NCBI GenBank assembly: GCA_027604705.1
Contig: JADHYV010000029.1
Coordinates: 124,001-188,000, forward strand
DNA from: Allomyces arbusculus
Lineage: Eukaryota > Blastocladiomycota > Blastocladiomycetes > Blastocladiales > Blastocladiaceae
Length of the DNA stretch: 64,000 nt
Direction of reading: 5' to 3'
Shown here: positions 20,687-30,917 of the stretch, in pieces
Numbering within the stretch: the stretch's first letter is position 1
How the letters are laid out: every line of letters begins with the position of its first letter
Program-made: the position numbers and the translations under genes
The notes under the pieces: model-generated
What the model was told of the DNA's origin: nothing
Database searches by the model: none
The model's input: only the letters and a program-made list of their open reading frames with translations

Positions 20687-23104
20687 CTACTCCGTGTTGG
20701 GCCACGGGCCAAAATCCAAGGCCGCCAGGACCGTGGGATCGGAAACAACTTCAGGGAATCCATCAAGGCGAGCGCGTGTATGGAACGTCTGCCGCAACTT
20801 GGCGTCCGAATCGATCCCAGCTCGTGGCAATTCATCGAGCAAAATGCGCCGTGCGCCATCCGGGTTCTTGAGCCGGAAATGTGCCTCGATCAACGACGTG
20901 AACGTATTGGCCGCAACGGGCCATTTCCGGTCGTCAATGAGGTGGCGCAGCAGTACAGCCTCGACGTCGAGGAGCATCGCCAAGTCTCCGTGCGCGCCAA
21001 TCGCATCCACGATGACGCATTGCAGAGGATCGCTCGGAACGAGCGCCATATTGAGCGAACCAATCCGCCAAACGGGATCGACAATGAGTGAGTTGTTGCG
21101 CGCCGGAACACGCAGCACGTACTCGTCCCATATCGCGAAGACGAGATCCAAGCGGCGCGCATAGCCGAGCGTCTTGATGAGCAGCGTCAAATACGACTCG
21201 GGCACATGGTGCTGAACCCACGACCGGCGGGCGGGATCGCGCAGAAGGTGTTGGTGTGCGTCATGCAGCTCAACAAAGAGGTGCGCAGGCTGCTCGTGCC
21301 ACACGTAAGTCAGCGCATCCATGTACAACAACCACCACCGGATCCCGAGGTTGGGTGGGCACATTGAATCGTCTGAGAGCTTTTCGAGCTTGACACGCGC
21401 TTGCCGAACCGTCTGGACAGGGTTGCAAGCGTCCGATCGGCGGACAGAGTAGAGCAGCGGCCCAACTTGGTCTGCAAGTCGCCGTTCAAACTGCTGGCCG
21501 TCGTCTGCGAGGCCGTGCCCCGCCAAAATCGAGTCCAGTCGCGCCTTGGCCAATAAATCACCGTGAAGAGCCGTCTCGCGCTGCAACTTGTTCAATGTTT
21601 GATTGTCGAGCGGCAGGCTGAGAGCAAGCATTTCCTCGACATAGTCGAGCGCCCGGTGCAATCCAGATGGGCCCATCTTCGTGGCAATTACGACCAGATT
21701 CGTGTAATACTTGCTCCCAAGCGGGATCCGCGACCGCAAAACGTCTTTGTGCAATTCAAACATGAGTTGGACCTTGCCAAGCATGGCGAGAGTCTCAAAG
21801 TGCGCTTCGTACAAACGCCAATCACGCTCAGCCGGTGCGACCTTTTCAAGACGCAAGCCAACGAGATCGAGCGCCCCCTGGTAATCGCCAGTATGAAACA
21901 GTTGCTTGACGACGATATTGAGCGGGAATTGTTCGCGCTGCCCCTCGACGAGGGTGGACAAGGCCTGGACCTCGTCAAAGCATCGCGCGTCCATGAGCTT
22001 GGTCGTCAAACTCGAAAGCGCCCGCATGTCGATATTGGCACCTTGGTCGGCCATGGTCTTGACCATATTTACAGCAACAAGTGGGCCATGTTGCCAAGTC
22101 ATGGCACGAATCAGTGCGCCGTTCAAGAAAACGTCGGCATACCGCGACGAGAGAAACCCGAGATCAACAGCGTCATCCATGATCGTTCGAATTGCAGCAA
22201 CACGATCTTCGCCCCACCGCCCACTAATGGGCGCATCGGCACGACCGACAGCGTCGGCGAGGAGACCAGCAACCATCGAACAAATACGCTTTGTGGCCAT
22301 ATTTGATGCCACAAGTGCGCCGTAAATGCCTTCCACGTCCAGAAGTCGTCGCACGCCGCCAGCACGAACGTAGGCCATGACCAGTGCCTCGAGAGTGCCA
22401 GACGACACCTCGTGCATGACAGGCACCACCATGTCGGCAATCTGCTGCAGAGCATCGAGCCCAGCTGCTGCTTGCCGAGCAGCAATCGTGTACGCGAGCC
22501 GTGCAACAAAGATGTGCGAGTTACTCTGAACTAAATCGGGCATGCCCTTGGTCCGAGCGAGCCCGGTGACGAGCGTGACAATCATATTGGTCCAAGCACG
22601 CCGCGAATCGTCCTTGAGAGTTGGCGTGATGCGGAGCGAATAAGCCACTTCGCGCACGCCTTGGCCATGGCTCGTGATCGGGCGCGACGGGTCTCGTGGG
22701 CCGCATTCCGAGAACGAGGGCGGGGACAAGACCAGTTGGTCGAATGGAATCCGCTCAACAGCACCGAGAGCACGGAAAGGATCCCGGTCGTGCAACGCCG
22801 CAAGGACAGGCGTCCAGAGAGTGTTTGGGTCGAGATGCTGAGGAGCAGACTTGGCGTGGCTTTCAGCAGAAGTGGCCGACGGCGGCACGACAGAAATGGT
22901 ACGGCTGCGGGACGGGGGAACTGAATGATGTGCGGCAGCCCACGTCGTCGTTGTCGAAGTGAGCTGTCGGCAAGGGGCCCATGCAATCAGCGGCTTGGAA
23001 CGAGGTCGAAGGTGGGCCGTGAGGAGACCACCTTGTAGAGAAGCAGCCTTGAACAATCGACCAGCTTGATACCGCGAGCTAAACAGCACACGTTGATTGC
23101 TCAT
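20687..23104 (-). CDS. PPR-like helical-repeat protein, probably mitochondrial
   Basis: An intronless frame of 805 residues from the first ATG (23102-23104). The frame stays open upstream without an ATG. The N-terminus (MSNQRVLFSSRYQAGRLFKA) is basic with no acidic residues, as in a mitochondrial presequence. The body consists of repeated helix pairs of about 35 residues with the A-x-x-L/Y-x-x-M spacing of pentatricopeptide-type repeats, for example TLEALVMAYVRAGGVRRLLD and NTFTSLIEAHFRLKNPDGAR. PPR proteins bind organelle RNA; that role is inferred, and no single repeat is a textbook match. A decayed copy lies directly downstream. Alternatives are TPR- or RPAP-like solenoids. Confidence 0.7.
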   Translation of the reverse strand: MSNQRVLFSSRYQAGRLFKAASLQGGLLTAHLRPRSKPLIAWAPCRQLTSTTTTWAAAHHSVPPSRSRTISVVPPSATSAESHAKSAPQHLDPNTLWTPVLAALHDRDPFRALGAVERIPFDQLVLSPPSFSECGPRDPSRPITSHGQGVREVAYSLRITPTLKDDSRRAWTNMIVTLVTGLARTKGMPDLVQSNSHIFVARLAYTIAARQAAAGLDALQQIADMVVPVMHEVSSGTLEALVMAYVRAGGVRRLLDVEGIYGALVASNMATKRICSMVAGLLADAVGRADAPISGRWGEDRVAAIRTIMDDAVDLGFLSSRYADVFLNGALIRAMTWQHGPLVAVNMVKTMADQGANIDMRALSSLTTKLMDARCFDEVQALSTLVEGQREQFPLNIVVKQLFHTGDYQGALDLVGLRLEKVAPAERDWRLYEAHFETLAMLGKVQLMFELHKDVLRSRIPLGSKYYTNLVVIATKMGPSGLHRALDYVEEMLALSLPLDNQTLNKLQRETALHGDLLAKARLDSILAGHGLADDGQQFERRLADQVGPLLYSVRRSDACNPVQTVRQARVKLEKLSDDSMCPPNLGIRWWLLYMDALTYVWHEQPAHLFVELHDAHQHLLRDPARRSWVQHHVPESYLTLLIKTLGYARRLDLVFAIWDEYVLRVPARNNSLIVDPVWRIGSLNMALVPSDPLQCVIVDAIGAHGDLAMLLDVEAVLLRHLIDDRKWPVAANTFTSLIEAHFRLKNPDGARRILLDELPRAGIDSDAKLRQTFHTRARLDGFPEVVSDPTVLAALDFGPWPNTE

Positions 23105-23507
23105 AGTTGATGGCGGTTTCGAGATTGCAAGCAAAGTGGGTCGATTTATGGATGAGTTGCAAGCGTTGTTGGGTGTGTCCGAAGCATTGTGGCCTGCTTC
23201 AGTCGCGGCACCCTCGCATGATGTTTTTGCTTGCTCGAACAAGCATGACACCTAACCATCATGACATCCACCTCGTTCATGGATCAGGAACGCGACACCC
23301 CATCCCTTCTCTTCCGATGCGCACTCGGGCTTGTTTGCGTTCGTGATCAACATAATGTAATTCATCTTCGACCTACGCTCATGTGGGGCGGCGGCGCACA
23401 GAAGGTCCACGCGACCCTGGCCAAGTGGACTGTAGTTTGCCGGAGTGCGCTGATACTTTTGGTCAAAATCACGGTGCGCAAGAGCATCAGCCTCTCGTTG
23501 GCCCGTA
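23105..23507. other. Intergenic stretch
   Basis: About 400 bases lie between the PPR-like start and the RRN7 stop. No gene was seen. Confidence 0.45.
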
Positions 23508-25670
23508 TTATTCTGAACTAGATTTGGTTCCCTCGACCGGATCATCGACCAAACTGCTGGCTTCCACCACATCCTCTCTCCTTTGGCAAGCGGCCATGAT
23601 TGCTGCCCAAACGGCACCGCTCACACCCGCCAGCTCCATGACCGTGCACCGTGCGTATACGCTCACCACCCGCCGCAGCTGCTGAGCGATTTGGACGCGC
23701 AATTCACCGTCCACCTCATCCTCGGAGCCGTTCTCCCGGCTCGACGGTGGCGAAGTCGCGAGCGCAGCGCTGGGTGGTGCAAGTAATACGGGCGGCGTCG
23801 GGTCCTTGACCTGGTCCCTCTTCACCACGTCCCCCTTGTCCACGTCGCGCAACGCCTCCTCGAGCACCGCGACCACATCGTCCCACTTGCTCGAATGACC
23901 GTCCGGCCGGAACGCGCCAGGTGCCGTCTTGCCCACAAATGCGGCAAACGCCGCGGGAGCCCGCTCGGCCCACGCGCGCAGGGTCGGGTACGTCGTCATA
24001 TCCTGGTGCAAGTCTGTCAGGACCGACTCGACGGACGTGTGCCATGCGCGGCACCAGGACGCAGGTCGGTCCGCGAGGAGCGACATGGCTGCGGTTTCGG
24101 CGAGGTGGACGAGCGCCACGTCCGGGTCGTGGTGTTGCGTCCATACGAGCGAGAGCGATTGCGCGAGTCGGGTCAAGAGAAGTGCGTGCTGCGAGGGCAG
24201 GCACCAGGTGACAGTCATGCGCAGGGCGAGTGGGACAAGCGGAAGTGGGGGTGGGGTGATGTCGTACGCTGCGCGGAGCGTATGTACGATCGAGTGGATG
24301 GTGCGGCGCAGTCGCTCAGGGTTTGGGAGGTACTGGGAGGATTGGAAGCGCAAGTAATCAGCGTCACGTTTCGTTGGGTTGGAATCTTGAATTAAAGAAC
24401 GTACCCAAGGGTGAAGCGTGTGGTGCAACTCGCGCATGAGCGACTTGCGAATCGAGTCGGGCAACTGGCGAAATGCGGTCATGTATGGGATCTGGTTGGA
24501 TGCGCACCACCTCCGAAATGGAACAACCACGTCAATTTCCGCATCCGGCCAAACTGCATCGCGCGATAAACAAAACGTACCGATGCAAATCAGCGACCAG
24601 AACGGGCAGCCGCAGCCACACGGCGCCGAGGTACATGATGCACGGCGCGTGGGCAAGCGTCAACGTCGGTGGCTTGGCCTCCTTGCCGCTCTGCTGCGTC
24701 ATGGCCTGGAGCTCACGCTTGACCTTGTCCGCATCGTACGCGAGCCCTTGCCCGGCAGCAGCAGGGGCCGAGGAGGACGGTTCCACCGGTGCACGGCCGA
24801 ATTCGTCGACGTGGTCGTCTTCGTCGGGAGGAAGGCCGTGGATGAGCCGGTGCAAATGGTTTGCGCGCTTGCGCGCCGGCTGCAACGGGTCGGGCTGCGA
24901 TGTGGCAGGAGCACCCGTCGCCAAGGTATCAGTCGCGTCCAGTTCCGGGTTCGGCAAGTCGATCGAGTGCGTATCGGCAATCATGAACCAGATATCGCGG
25001 CAAACCGTCTTTTCGAAGGGAGACATGAGCCGGTGGGGGTCAGATTGGCGACGACGAGAGTGCGCGAGAAGCGGCGCACCTCGAACTCGGCCGGAAACTG
25101 GAGATCCGTGACCATGGCCTTGATCATAATTTGTAGCATGGTTTGAAACGCCTCAAGGGCAAGGTACCGCCCTTCCTCGCCGTAGACAACAGCTGTTACA
25201 GCACAAGCAAGTATGAATTCGTGTATCGCATGGTCAGTCACATACGCCGAGGCCCAACAGATGCAGACGGCGCACAAGATGTCATACATTGCTTTTCCTT
25301 CTTCTCGCGCTCCCGCTTCGCCTTTGGAACGCGCATCCGTCGCCCCATGCTCCGACCCTCCGCCACATCGTCGCTGACGGCTTCAAAATAGCCCTACCAC
25401 GGCGGAGAAAAAGCCAAACCAAAGTGAAATCATGGTCGCTTTGATTTCGCATCTTGCAGCACAAAGGCCAACCTGTTGTTGGTGGCCAAACTCGCAGTAG
25501 AGCTGTCCCGTCCGACGCCGAAATTTGCGTGATTGGCACACGGGACACGGTGGACGTCGATTGGATTTGCGGCCACCACCACTACCACCGGGTGCAGTAG
25601 GTTCCGCGGCACCACTGCCAAAATTGTCAGTCGCGGCAAAGAGGTTGGTGTTGGCATCGTTGAAGTCCAT
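23508..25670 (-). CDS. RRN7: RNA polymerase I initiation factor Rrn7/TAF1B-like
   Basis: Six exons: 25473-25670, 25288-25393, 25080-25192, 24581-25008, 24405-24510 and 23508-24332, encoding 591 residues. The N-terminal zinc ribbon reads CPVCQSRKFRRRTGQLYCEF then GHQQQGYF (C-x2-C, C-x2-H), the TFIIB-like ribbon of Rrn7/TAF1B. A basic KAKREREKKEK stretch follows. PAEFETVCRDIWFMIAD lies in the first cyclin-like region. Splicing across 24511-24580 restores LHRWCASNQIPYMTAFRQLP, the conserved 'W...IPY..AF..LP' motif. Rrn7 joins the core factor and bridges Pol I to the rDNA promoter. Donors are mixed (GTTGGC, GTATGA, GTGCGC, GTACGT twice). The call rests on the ribbon plus the IPY-LP motif. Confidence 0.85.
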
Positions 25671-26057
25671 TGCAGCGGCGGACGTGGGCGGAGAAGACAG
25701 GCAGCCAGAACACAAGACTTGAGATTGCGTTGCTGCAAGTTTACACAAGCAATTTTGTCTGAGGGGTCAGGTTGCAGTTTAACGAGATGTCTGAAGGGTC
25801 CGAGTGGATGGACAAACGCTCATTGGGTGGAAGGTTGAGTCACAGACACGTGCAGCATAGTTTCAAGACTTCAACTCGCAAGTTCATCAACGCTACTGTT
25901 CTTGAGCTGTTGGCGCTAGCACCATTAGTGAAGACGCCGCTGCAATGCTGCGGCCGAGACGAGAGTACGCATAGCCATTTCATCGACTTGTTTGACGGTC
26001 ACAGACTTGACGACCTCCCTGCGCAAATGCGTGACATGAATGTGCATCGATATCGCA

Positions 26058-26065
26058 ATAACCGG
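26058..26065. repeat. Left target-site duplication of MITE
   Basis: ATAACCGG immediately precedes the left terminal repeat and recurs exactly at 26324-26331. Confidence 0.88.
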
Positions 26066-26323
26066 TAGGCCTAGACAAACCCAGGTCTCCACCGGGTCTC
26101 ACATAGGTCCAGGTCAGGTCTGCTGACCAGGCCTGCCCCGGACCCGACCCGAACCCGACCCGAACCCAGACCAGACCTGACCCAGACCCCGACCTGGACC
26201 CGGCCTGCACTGGCTAGACCTGGACCCGACCTGGCTGAAACAGGAGGTGGGTCAGGTCGGGGTCAGCAGACCTGACCTGGACCTATGTGAGACCCGGTCG
26301 AGACCTGGGTTTGTCTAGGCCTA
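26066..26323. mobile_element. hAT-like MITE (258 bp, long terminal inverted repeats)
   Basis: The element starts TAGGCCTAGACAAACCCAGG and ends with the reverse complement of that. The inverted repeats extend about 62 bp on each side with few mismatches. An exact 8-bp direct repeat (ATAACCGG) flanks the element. Eight-base duplications and a TAGGC-type terminus point to the hAT superfamily; P elements also make 8-bp duplications. The interior has no coding frame and is built from ACCCG/ACCTG-like pieces that pair across the element, so the whole could fold as one hairpin. The near-identical arms and intact duplication suggest a fairly recent insertion. It depends on a transposase elsewhere, if one exists. 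Confidence 0.88.
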
Positions 26324-26331
26324 ATAACCGG
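26324..26331. repeat. Right target-site duplication of MITE
   Basis: ATAACCGG immediately follows the right terminal repeat. Confidence 0.88.
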
Positions 26332-27249
26332 AACCTTGGATATTTCCCGCAACACGCTTCCGCCCTCAAGATTGCACTGCGCCGGTGCCGCCATGCCCGA
26401 CAAAAGAATGGCCGCTCATTGCGCACCATTTCCGCAGCCTTTGTCCTGCCTTGCCCTTGAGCAGATATTTCCCAGACGACGGCGAACCACCGCCAACTTA
26501 AATGCCATGGAATATGACCAGAATATGCTGTGATCCCTCACGTTTGCTCAAGCAGCTGTAGCCTTCTCTTTGATTTTACATGATCGATTTCAGAGCGTGA
26601 TGCAAGGACGAGCAACGTTTCTGGCCTGGTTAAATGGCGCGAACAGGGAACACCCACCGCCGCGAGTTGCGCAGAGACAGGGTGCACCGCTGGTCCGCTG
26701 CTGAAGTGTGCGCGCGCCGCTTCTCCGCCCGCCATCCGGTGCGCGAGCGTCATACGCCAAGTCTTTGCTCACTGGGCGCAGGCAAAGGTTGCGCCTGGCT
26801 GTGGAGTGTGCTGCGGTGTATGCCTGTTCATTCCTGCCGCGGCTCGTTGCGGTGGACTCTTCCAAAGTGGCGCCACGGGTCCTACATAAAAACCCGACAC
26901 CACCCACTGCCGCAAATCAATCCTCAACTCGAGCCCGACGTGCTCACACTCCCTCGTATTTGATCCTTTCGCTCGCTTGCTTGCGACCCGCTTCAAACCG
27001 CTGCAGCAGTCACGCACCAGCACCGACAACCCAGCTCAAGTCCAACGCCGCGGCTGCTGTCGTTGTCGTTTGCAACCGACCAATTACCTGCTCTGCACCG
27101 TTCACTCGTGCCGAGCCCGCCAATTTCATTGTCTCCACCTCGACGTTGCTTCCGCGCACCGCCTCGACGCCTTGCTGCCAACCCCGCGCTGAGTTTTTCA
27201 AGTACTCCTCGTCAGCTCGTGCTCCTCCTCGGTCAACTTCTGGTCCAAC

Positions 27250-28901
27250 ATGTCTTGGCCACAAATGCCGTCCGCCGTCGCTTCCTGGACCCGCTCGCTG
27301 TTCTCGCTTTTTACGCGCAAGCCGCAACTGTCAACGTTGCTGCGGTCAGCCAAGCGGTACTGTCGTAGCGCCCTATTCCGGAGTGCAAATCAGCTCTTTG
27401 AAATGCGAACTGACCACTATCATCGTCTCCTCAATCTAGCGGCTCCATAACGTCCACGAACGGCATAACTAACGTTGATGTTGCCGACTTGCGCGCCAAG
27501 TTTGAGGCCGCGGGCCAGGGCCACGTTTTCGCCTTCTTTGACGCGCTCACGCCCGAGGAGCAGACGGGACTGATCACGCAACTGCTCGCCATTGACCCGG
27601 AACGCGTCAATCGCATCCATGCGAACGCCATGGCCGCATCGCACATTGACGCGTCGGCGACTACGATTGAGCCGCTGCCCGCCGACGTGTACCTGGACGC
27701 TGAGCACGCCGACCCGGCACAACTCGACGAGTTCCGCGAGATTGGCATGAAGGCCATCCAGGCCGGCAAGGTCGGTGTTTTGCTCATGGCCGGTGGCCAG
27801 GGGACGCGGTTGGGCTCGTCCGAGCCAAAAGGCTGCTACGACATTGGTCTCCCGTCGGGCAAGTCGCTCTTCCAGTTGCAGGCCGAAAGGTTACTCAAGC
27901 TGCAGACGCTGGCCGGGGGTGTGCTGCCGTGGTATGTCATGGTCTCGGGTCCGACAAGGGCACCAACCGTCGCATTCTTCGAAAAGCACAACTTTTTCGG
28001 GCTCGACCGCAAGAACGTGCACTTCTTTGCGCAAGGCACGCTGCCTGCCTTGACCGACGACGGCAAGATTTACCTCGCGTCCAAGGGTGCTGTGGCCGAG
28101 GCGCCCGACGGCAACGGCGGCGTCTACGCGGCGCTCGAGTCGGCGGGGATTCTCAAGCACATGAAGGAGAGCGGCGTCGAGTACATTCACGCCTACTGTG
28201 TCGACAACTGTCTCGTCAAGGTGGCTGACCCGGTCTTCCTCGGGTTCAACATTGCGCGCGGCGCCGACGTCGGCGCCAAGACGGTGCATAAGGTCGACCC
28301 AGACGAGCCCGTAGGCGTCGTGTGTCTGCGCAACGGCAAATACGGCGTCGTCGAGTACTCGGAGATCCCTAAGGAGGTGGCCGAGGCGCGCAAACCCGAC
28401 GGGTCGCTGCAGGTGTCGTCGGCCAATATTGCCAACCACTTCTACACGCGCGCGTTTCTCGAGCGGGTCAAGGAGCTCGAGGACCAGCTGCAGTACCACG
28501 TCGCGCACAAGAAGATTGCGTACGTCGACGTGGCCACGGGCGAGACGATCAAGCCCGACAAGCCCAACGGCGTCAAGATGGAGCTGTTCATCTTTGACGT
28601 GTTCCCGTTCTGCAACAAGTTTGCCGTGTTTGAGGGCGTGCGGTCCGACGAGTTCTCGCCGCTCAAGAACAAGGACGGCCCGGATTCCCCTGCCACGTCG
28701 CGCCGCGATATCCTCGAGCTGCACCGCCGGTACCTGACGGCCGCAGGCGCCACGGTCGAGGGCGACGGCGGCGTCGAAATCTCGCCGCTCGTGTCGTACG
28801 GCGGTGAAGGGCTCGAGGTCTATGCCGGCCAGACGCTCACGGGCCCGAGGCAACTCGAGCCAGCGACCAAGGGCGCCGCCACAGTGGAGAAGGAGGATTA
28901 G
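27250..28901 (+). CDS. UAP1: UDP-N-acetylglucosamine pyrophosphorylase
   Basis: Two exons, 27250-27356 and 27440-28901; the 83-nt intron starts GTACTG and ends CTAG. The 522-residue product makes UDP-GlcNAc from UTP and GlcNAc-1-phosphate for chitin, N-glycans and GPI anchors in the cytosol. The nucleotide-binding motif reads LLMAGGQGTRLGSSEPKGCY. Downstream are VMVSGPTRAPT, FFAQGTLPALTDDGKI, CVDNCLVKVADPVFLGF and KMELFIFDVFPFC. The conserved frame has no ATG of its own before FEAAGQGHVF, so a spliced first exon is required. The proposed exon encodes a basic, unusual N-terminus (MSWPQMPSAVASWTRSLF), and an alternative first exon is possible. The enzyme call is firm; the 5' end is less sure. 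Confidence 0.93.
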
Positions 28902-28992
28902 TTCAATTCGTGTTATTGGTTCAAGCTACGACTATCCAGGTTTTGAGAGCGAATGTGATAAGCGAAATCGTTTCTGTTTGCATGTGCTGGGG

Positions 28993-29014
28993 CCCCCCCC
29001 CCCCCCCCCCCCCC
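28993..29014. repeat. Poly-C tract (22 C)
   Basis: An uninterrupted run of 22 C lies about 90 bases after the UAP1 stop, probably within its 3' UTR. The tract length is uncertain. Confidence 0.85.
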
Positions 29015-29299
29015 GCCAGTCGGGTCGTTGAGAATAAGGCTTTGTCCGTCTGTCACCTAGCAACGGCTGCCTTTGGCGCCTTTGTGCTTCTAAATGAACT
29101 CCAGCATTGTCAGGACTCGTGCCTGCGGGCCCTATGTTTATTCAATGACTCCATAACCACGCCAGATCGAGCAAATAGGTACTTGAAGCATGGATTCCTG
29201 GAAGGTCCACGGCCGGACAACAGCTCATTTCATTGTGGACAGTGATTGTCACGTCGATACGCTTCTGCCAGCTGGCAACGCCAGCCGTGCATCACCCGC

Positions 29300-30550
29300 C
29301 TAACGTGGTCCATCATGCTCGACTCAAAAGATTCCACGGACTTGACGATCACCGCACCCGCTCAGTTTGACTCGACCCAGCCACGATCGCTGCTCGACTT
29401 GCCTGATTACAATTATCAGTTATTCTTCGGAGCCGTCACTGTCTACCACGGATGTGTTTCCCGCCGTTTTGCTCGCGCTCGCTCGCACATGCTGGCCCCT
29501 CAGCATTGTCGCTCTCCAAGCGCTGGTGCGCAACCTCACAAGCACCATTGCCTTTGGGAGGAACCCAACGACCGACAACATCAAGTTGGACATGGCGTAT
29601 CCGTGCCAAATGTATGACGAGGAAGTGCGCGTGATTTTCGTGCTTGAAATGGTTGCTGAGCTCAATGACCTGCGAAACCGTTTTCACTCCATCAAGAAAC
29701 TTCAAATTGGCGTAACGATGTTTCCTTCGTTTGTTCCTCTTGAAGGCGAGAGGGTTGATGTGCACCTCGAAGTCCCCACCTCGTTGTCGACTGTGACCAA
29801 AAACTGTCCATCCCGTGGCACAGGTTTGACGTGTTGGTCAATCTTACCTGGCTAACGCTCAACTTTGCTGCCGGAAAAGGCCCGTGCCTGCTGCTGAAAC
29901 ATTTAACTGGGGACCTTGCCGCTTCTCCTCTAAGTTGACGACGTGATGGTATTTCCTAATGCGGAAGTGGAGAACCATTTCTAGTGCCTGCAAGGATGGA
30001 CCTGTTGGAACTGAGCAAGTCGCTCTTGCCATTTGCGTCGCTGAAGCATTTGCGGTCCACGCCCTTGTTCTCCACGCTTCCCTACCTGGTCGCCCTCCCA
30101 CTACTCGAAACGGCGATTGTCCAAGTGCCACTTGCACATGCCCAGAACGAGCTTCCCACATGCCGTGTCTTGATTCTTTGTCTTTTGTACCGGAAGAGAT
30201 TCCTGTATCGGACGATGATGAGTCGGACAATGGCTTGAACAACGACGTCCTGCTTCCCACTAGTGCAAATCGCAGCGGCGGACCCGGTTTCGACAGTCGC
30301 ACCGCAACTGCGGTGCCTGCGCACTAGCGGTCCCGTTTCCTGGGCCGGAGGGCTCAAGCACCCGAGAGTCACCAAAGTCATGATGCCTGGGCTGAACTGT
30401 ATTGATCATGCCAATCAACTTGACCTTCCAGCACTGGCTGACTTCACGTTCTTGTTCGACCTGTTGCTCTACTCGGTTCCCAAGGAAGACAATAACAGGG
30501 ACCACAATGTCTGCATTGTGTTTGAGGTGGTGACGGGTTCGGTCGGATGA
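29300..30550 (+). pseudogene. F-box/LRR-like relic 1
   Basis: A degraded F-box-like start (SLLDLPDYNYQLFFGAV) changes frame to VFPAVLLALARTCWPLSIVA, the usual continuation of an F-box helix bundle. Later pieces are LEMVAELNDLRNRFHSIKKL, then FASLKHLRSTPLFSTLPYL, an acidic DDDESDN patch, then GPVSWAGGLKHPRVTKVMMP followed by LDLPALADFTF. The same pieces occur in order at 55.3-56.9 kb. At least three frame changes and no continuous reading make this look like a dead gene. A heavily spliced, fast-evolving gene remains possible. Confidence 0.6.
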
Positions 30551-30917
30551 GGTAACACGCGACGGAAATCGCGACGGGCTGTAGAATGTTGGCTTTTCTG
30601 TGAATTGTGCGCTTTCTGTGCGAAGTTTTGTTGTTACGAGTCACTTTTGTGCCTCAAACCTCATGGAATGGAGTCAGTTGTTTGATGCGGTTGCGTCACA
30701 AATCTAAACGCTTCTCCTCGTTTCGTCTCAACCTCATCCGCGGGTACTTCAAAGCAGCAACATACTGCTATGTAAAGCTATCACGAGTTCATTACGGCTT
30801 TTATGTACTCCAAAACGCTACCCACTCAAAAAATACCGCGCCCACCACCAGCAGGCGAACATGCTGCATCGTCCCATTCATTCGTTCATCCTTTCGTCCA
30901 CGTTTTTACCTACCTAC

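Larger units (their letters stand above)
25671..27249. other. Divergent intergenic region, RRN7 / UAP1, with MITE
   Basis: About 1.6 kb between the RRN7 and UAP1 starts. It contains the MITE at 26066-26323. The rest shows no gene. Confidence 0.5.

Noticed and set aside
27891-28853. 320-codon open frame antisense to UAP1
   Set aside because: Shadow of the conserved UAP1 exon; composition only.
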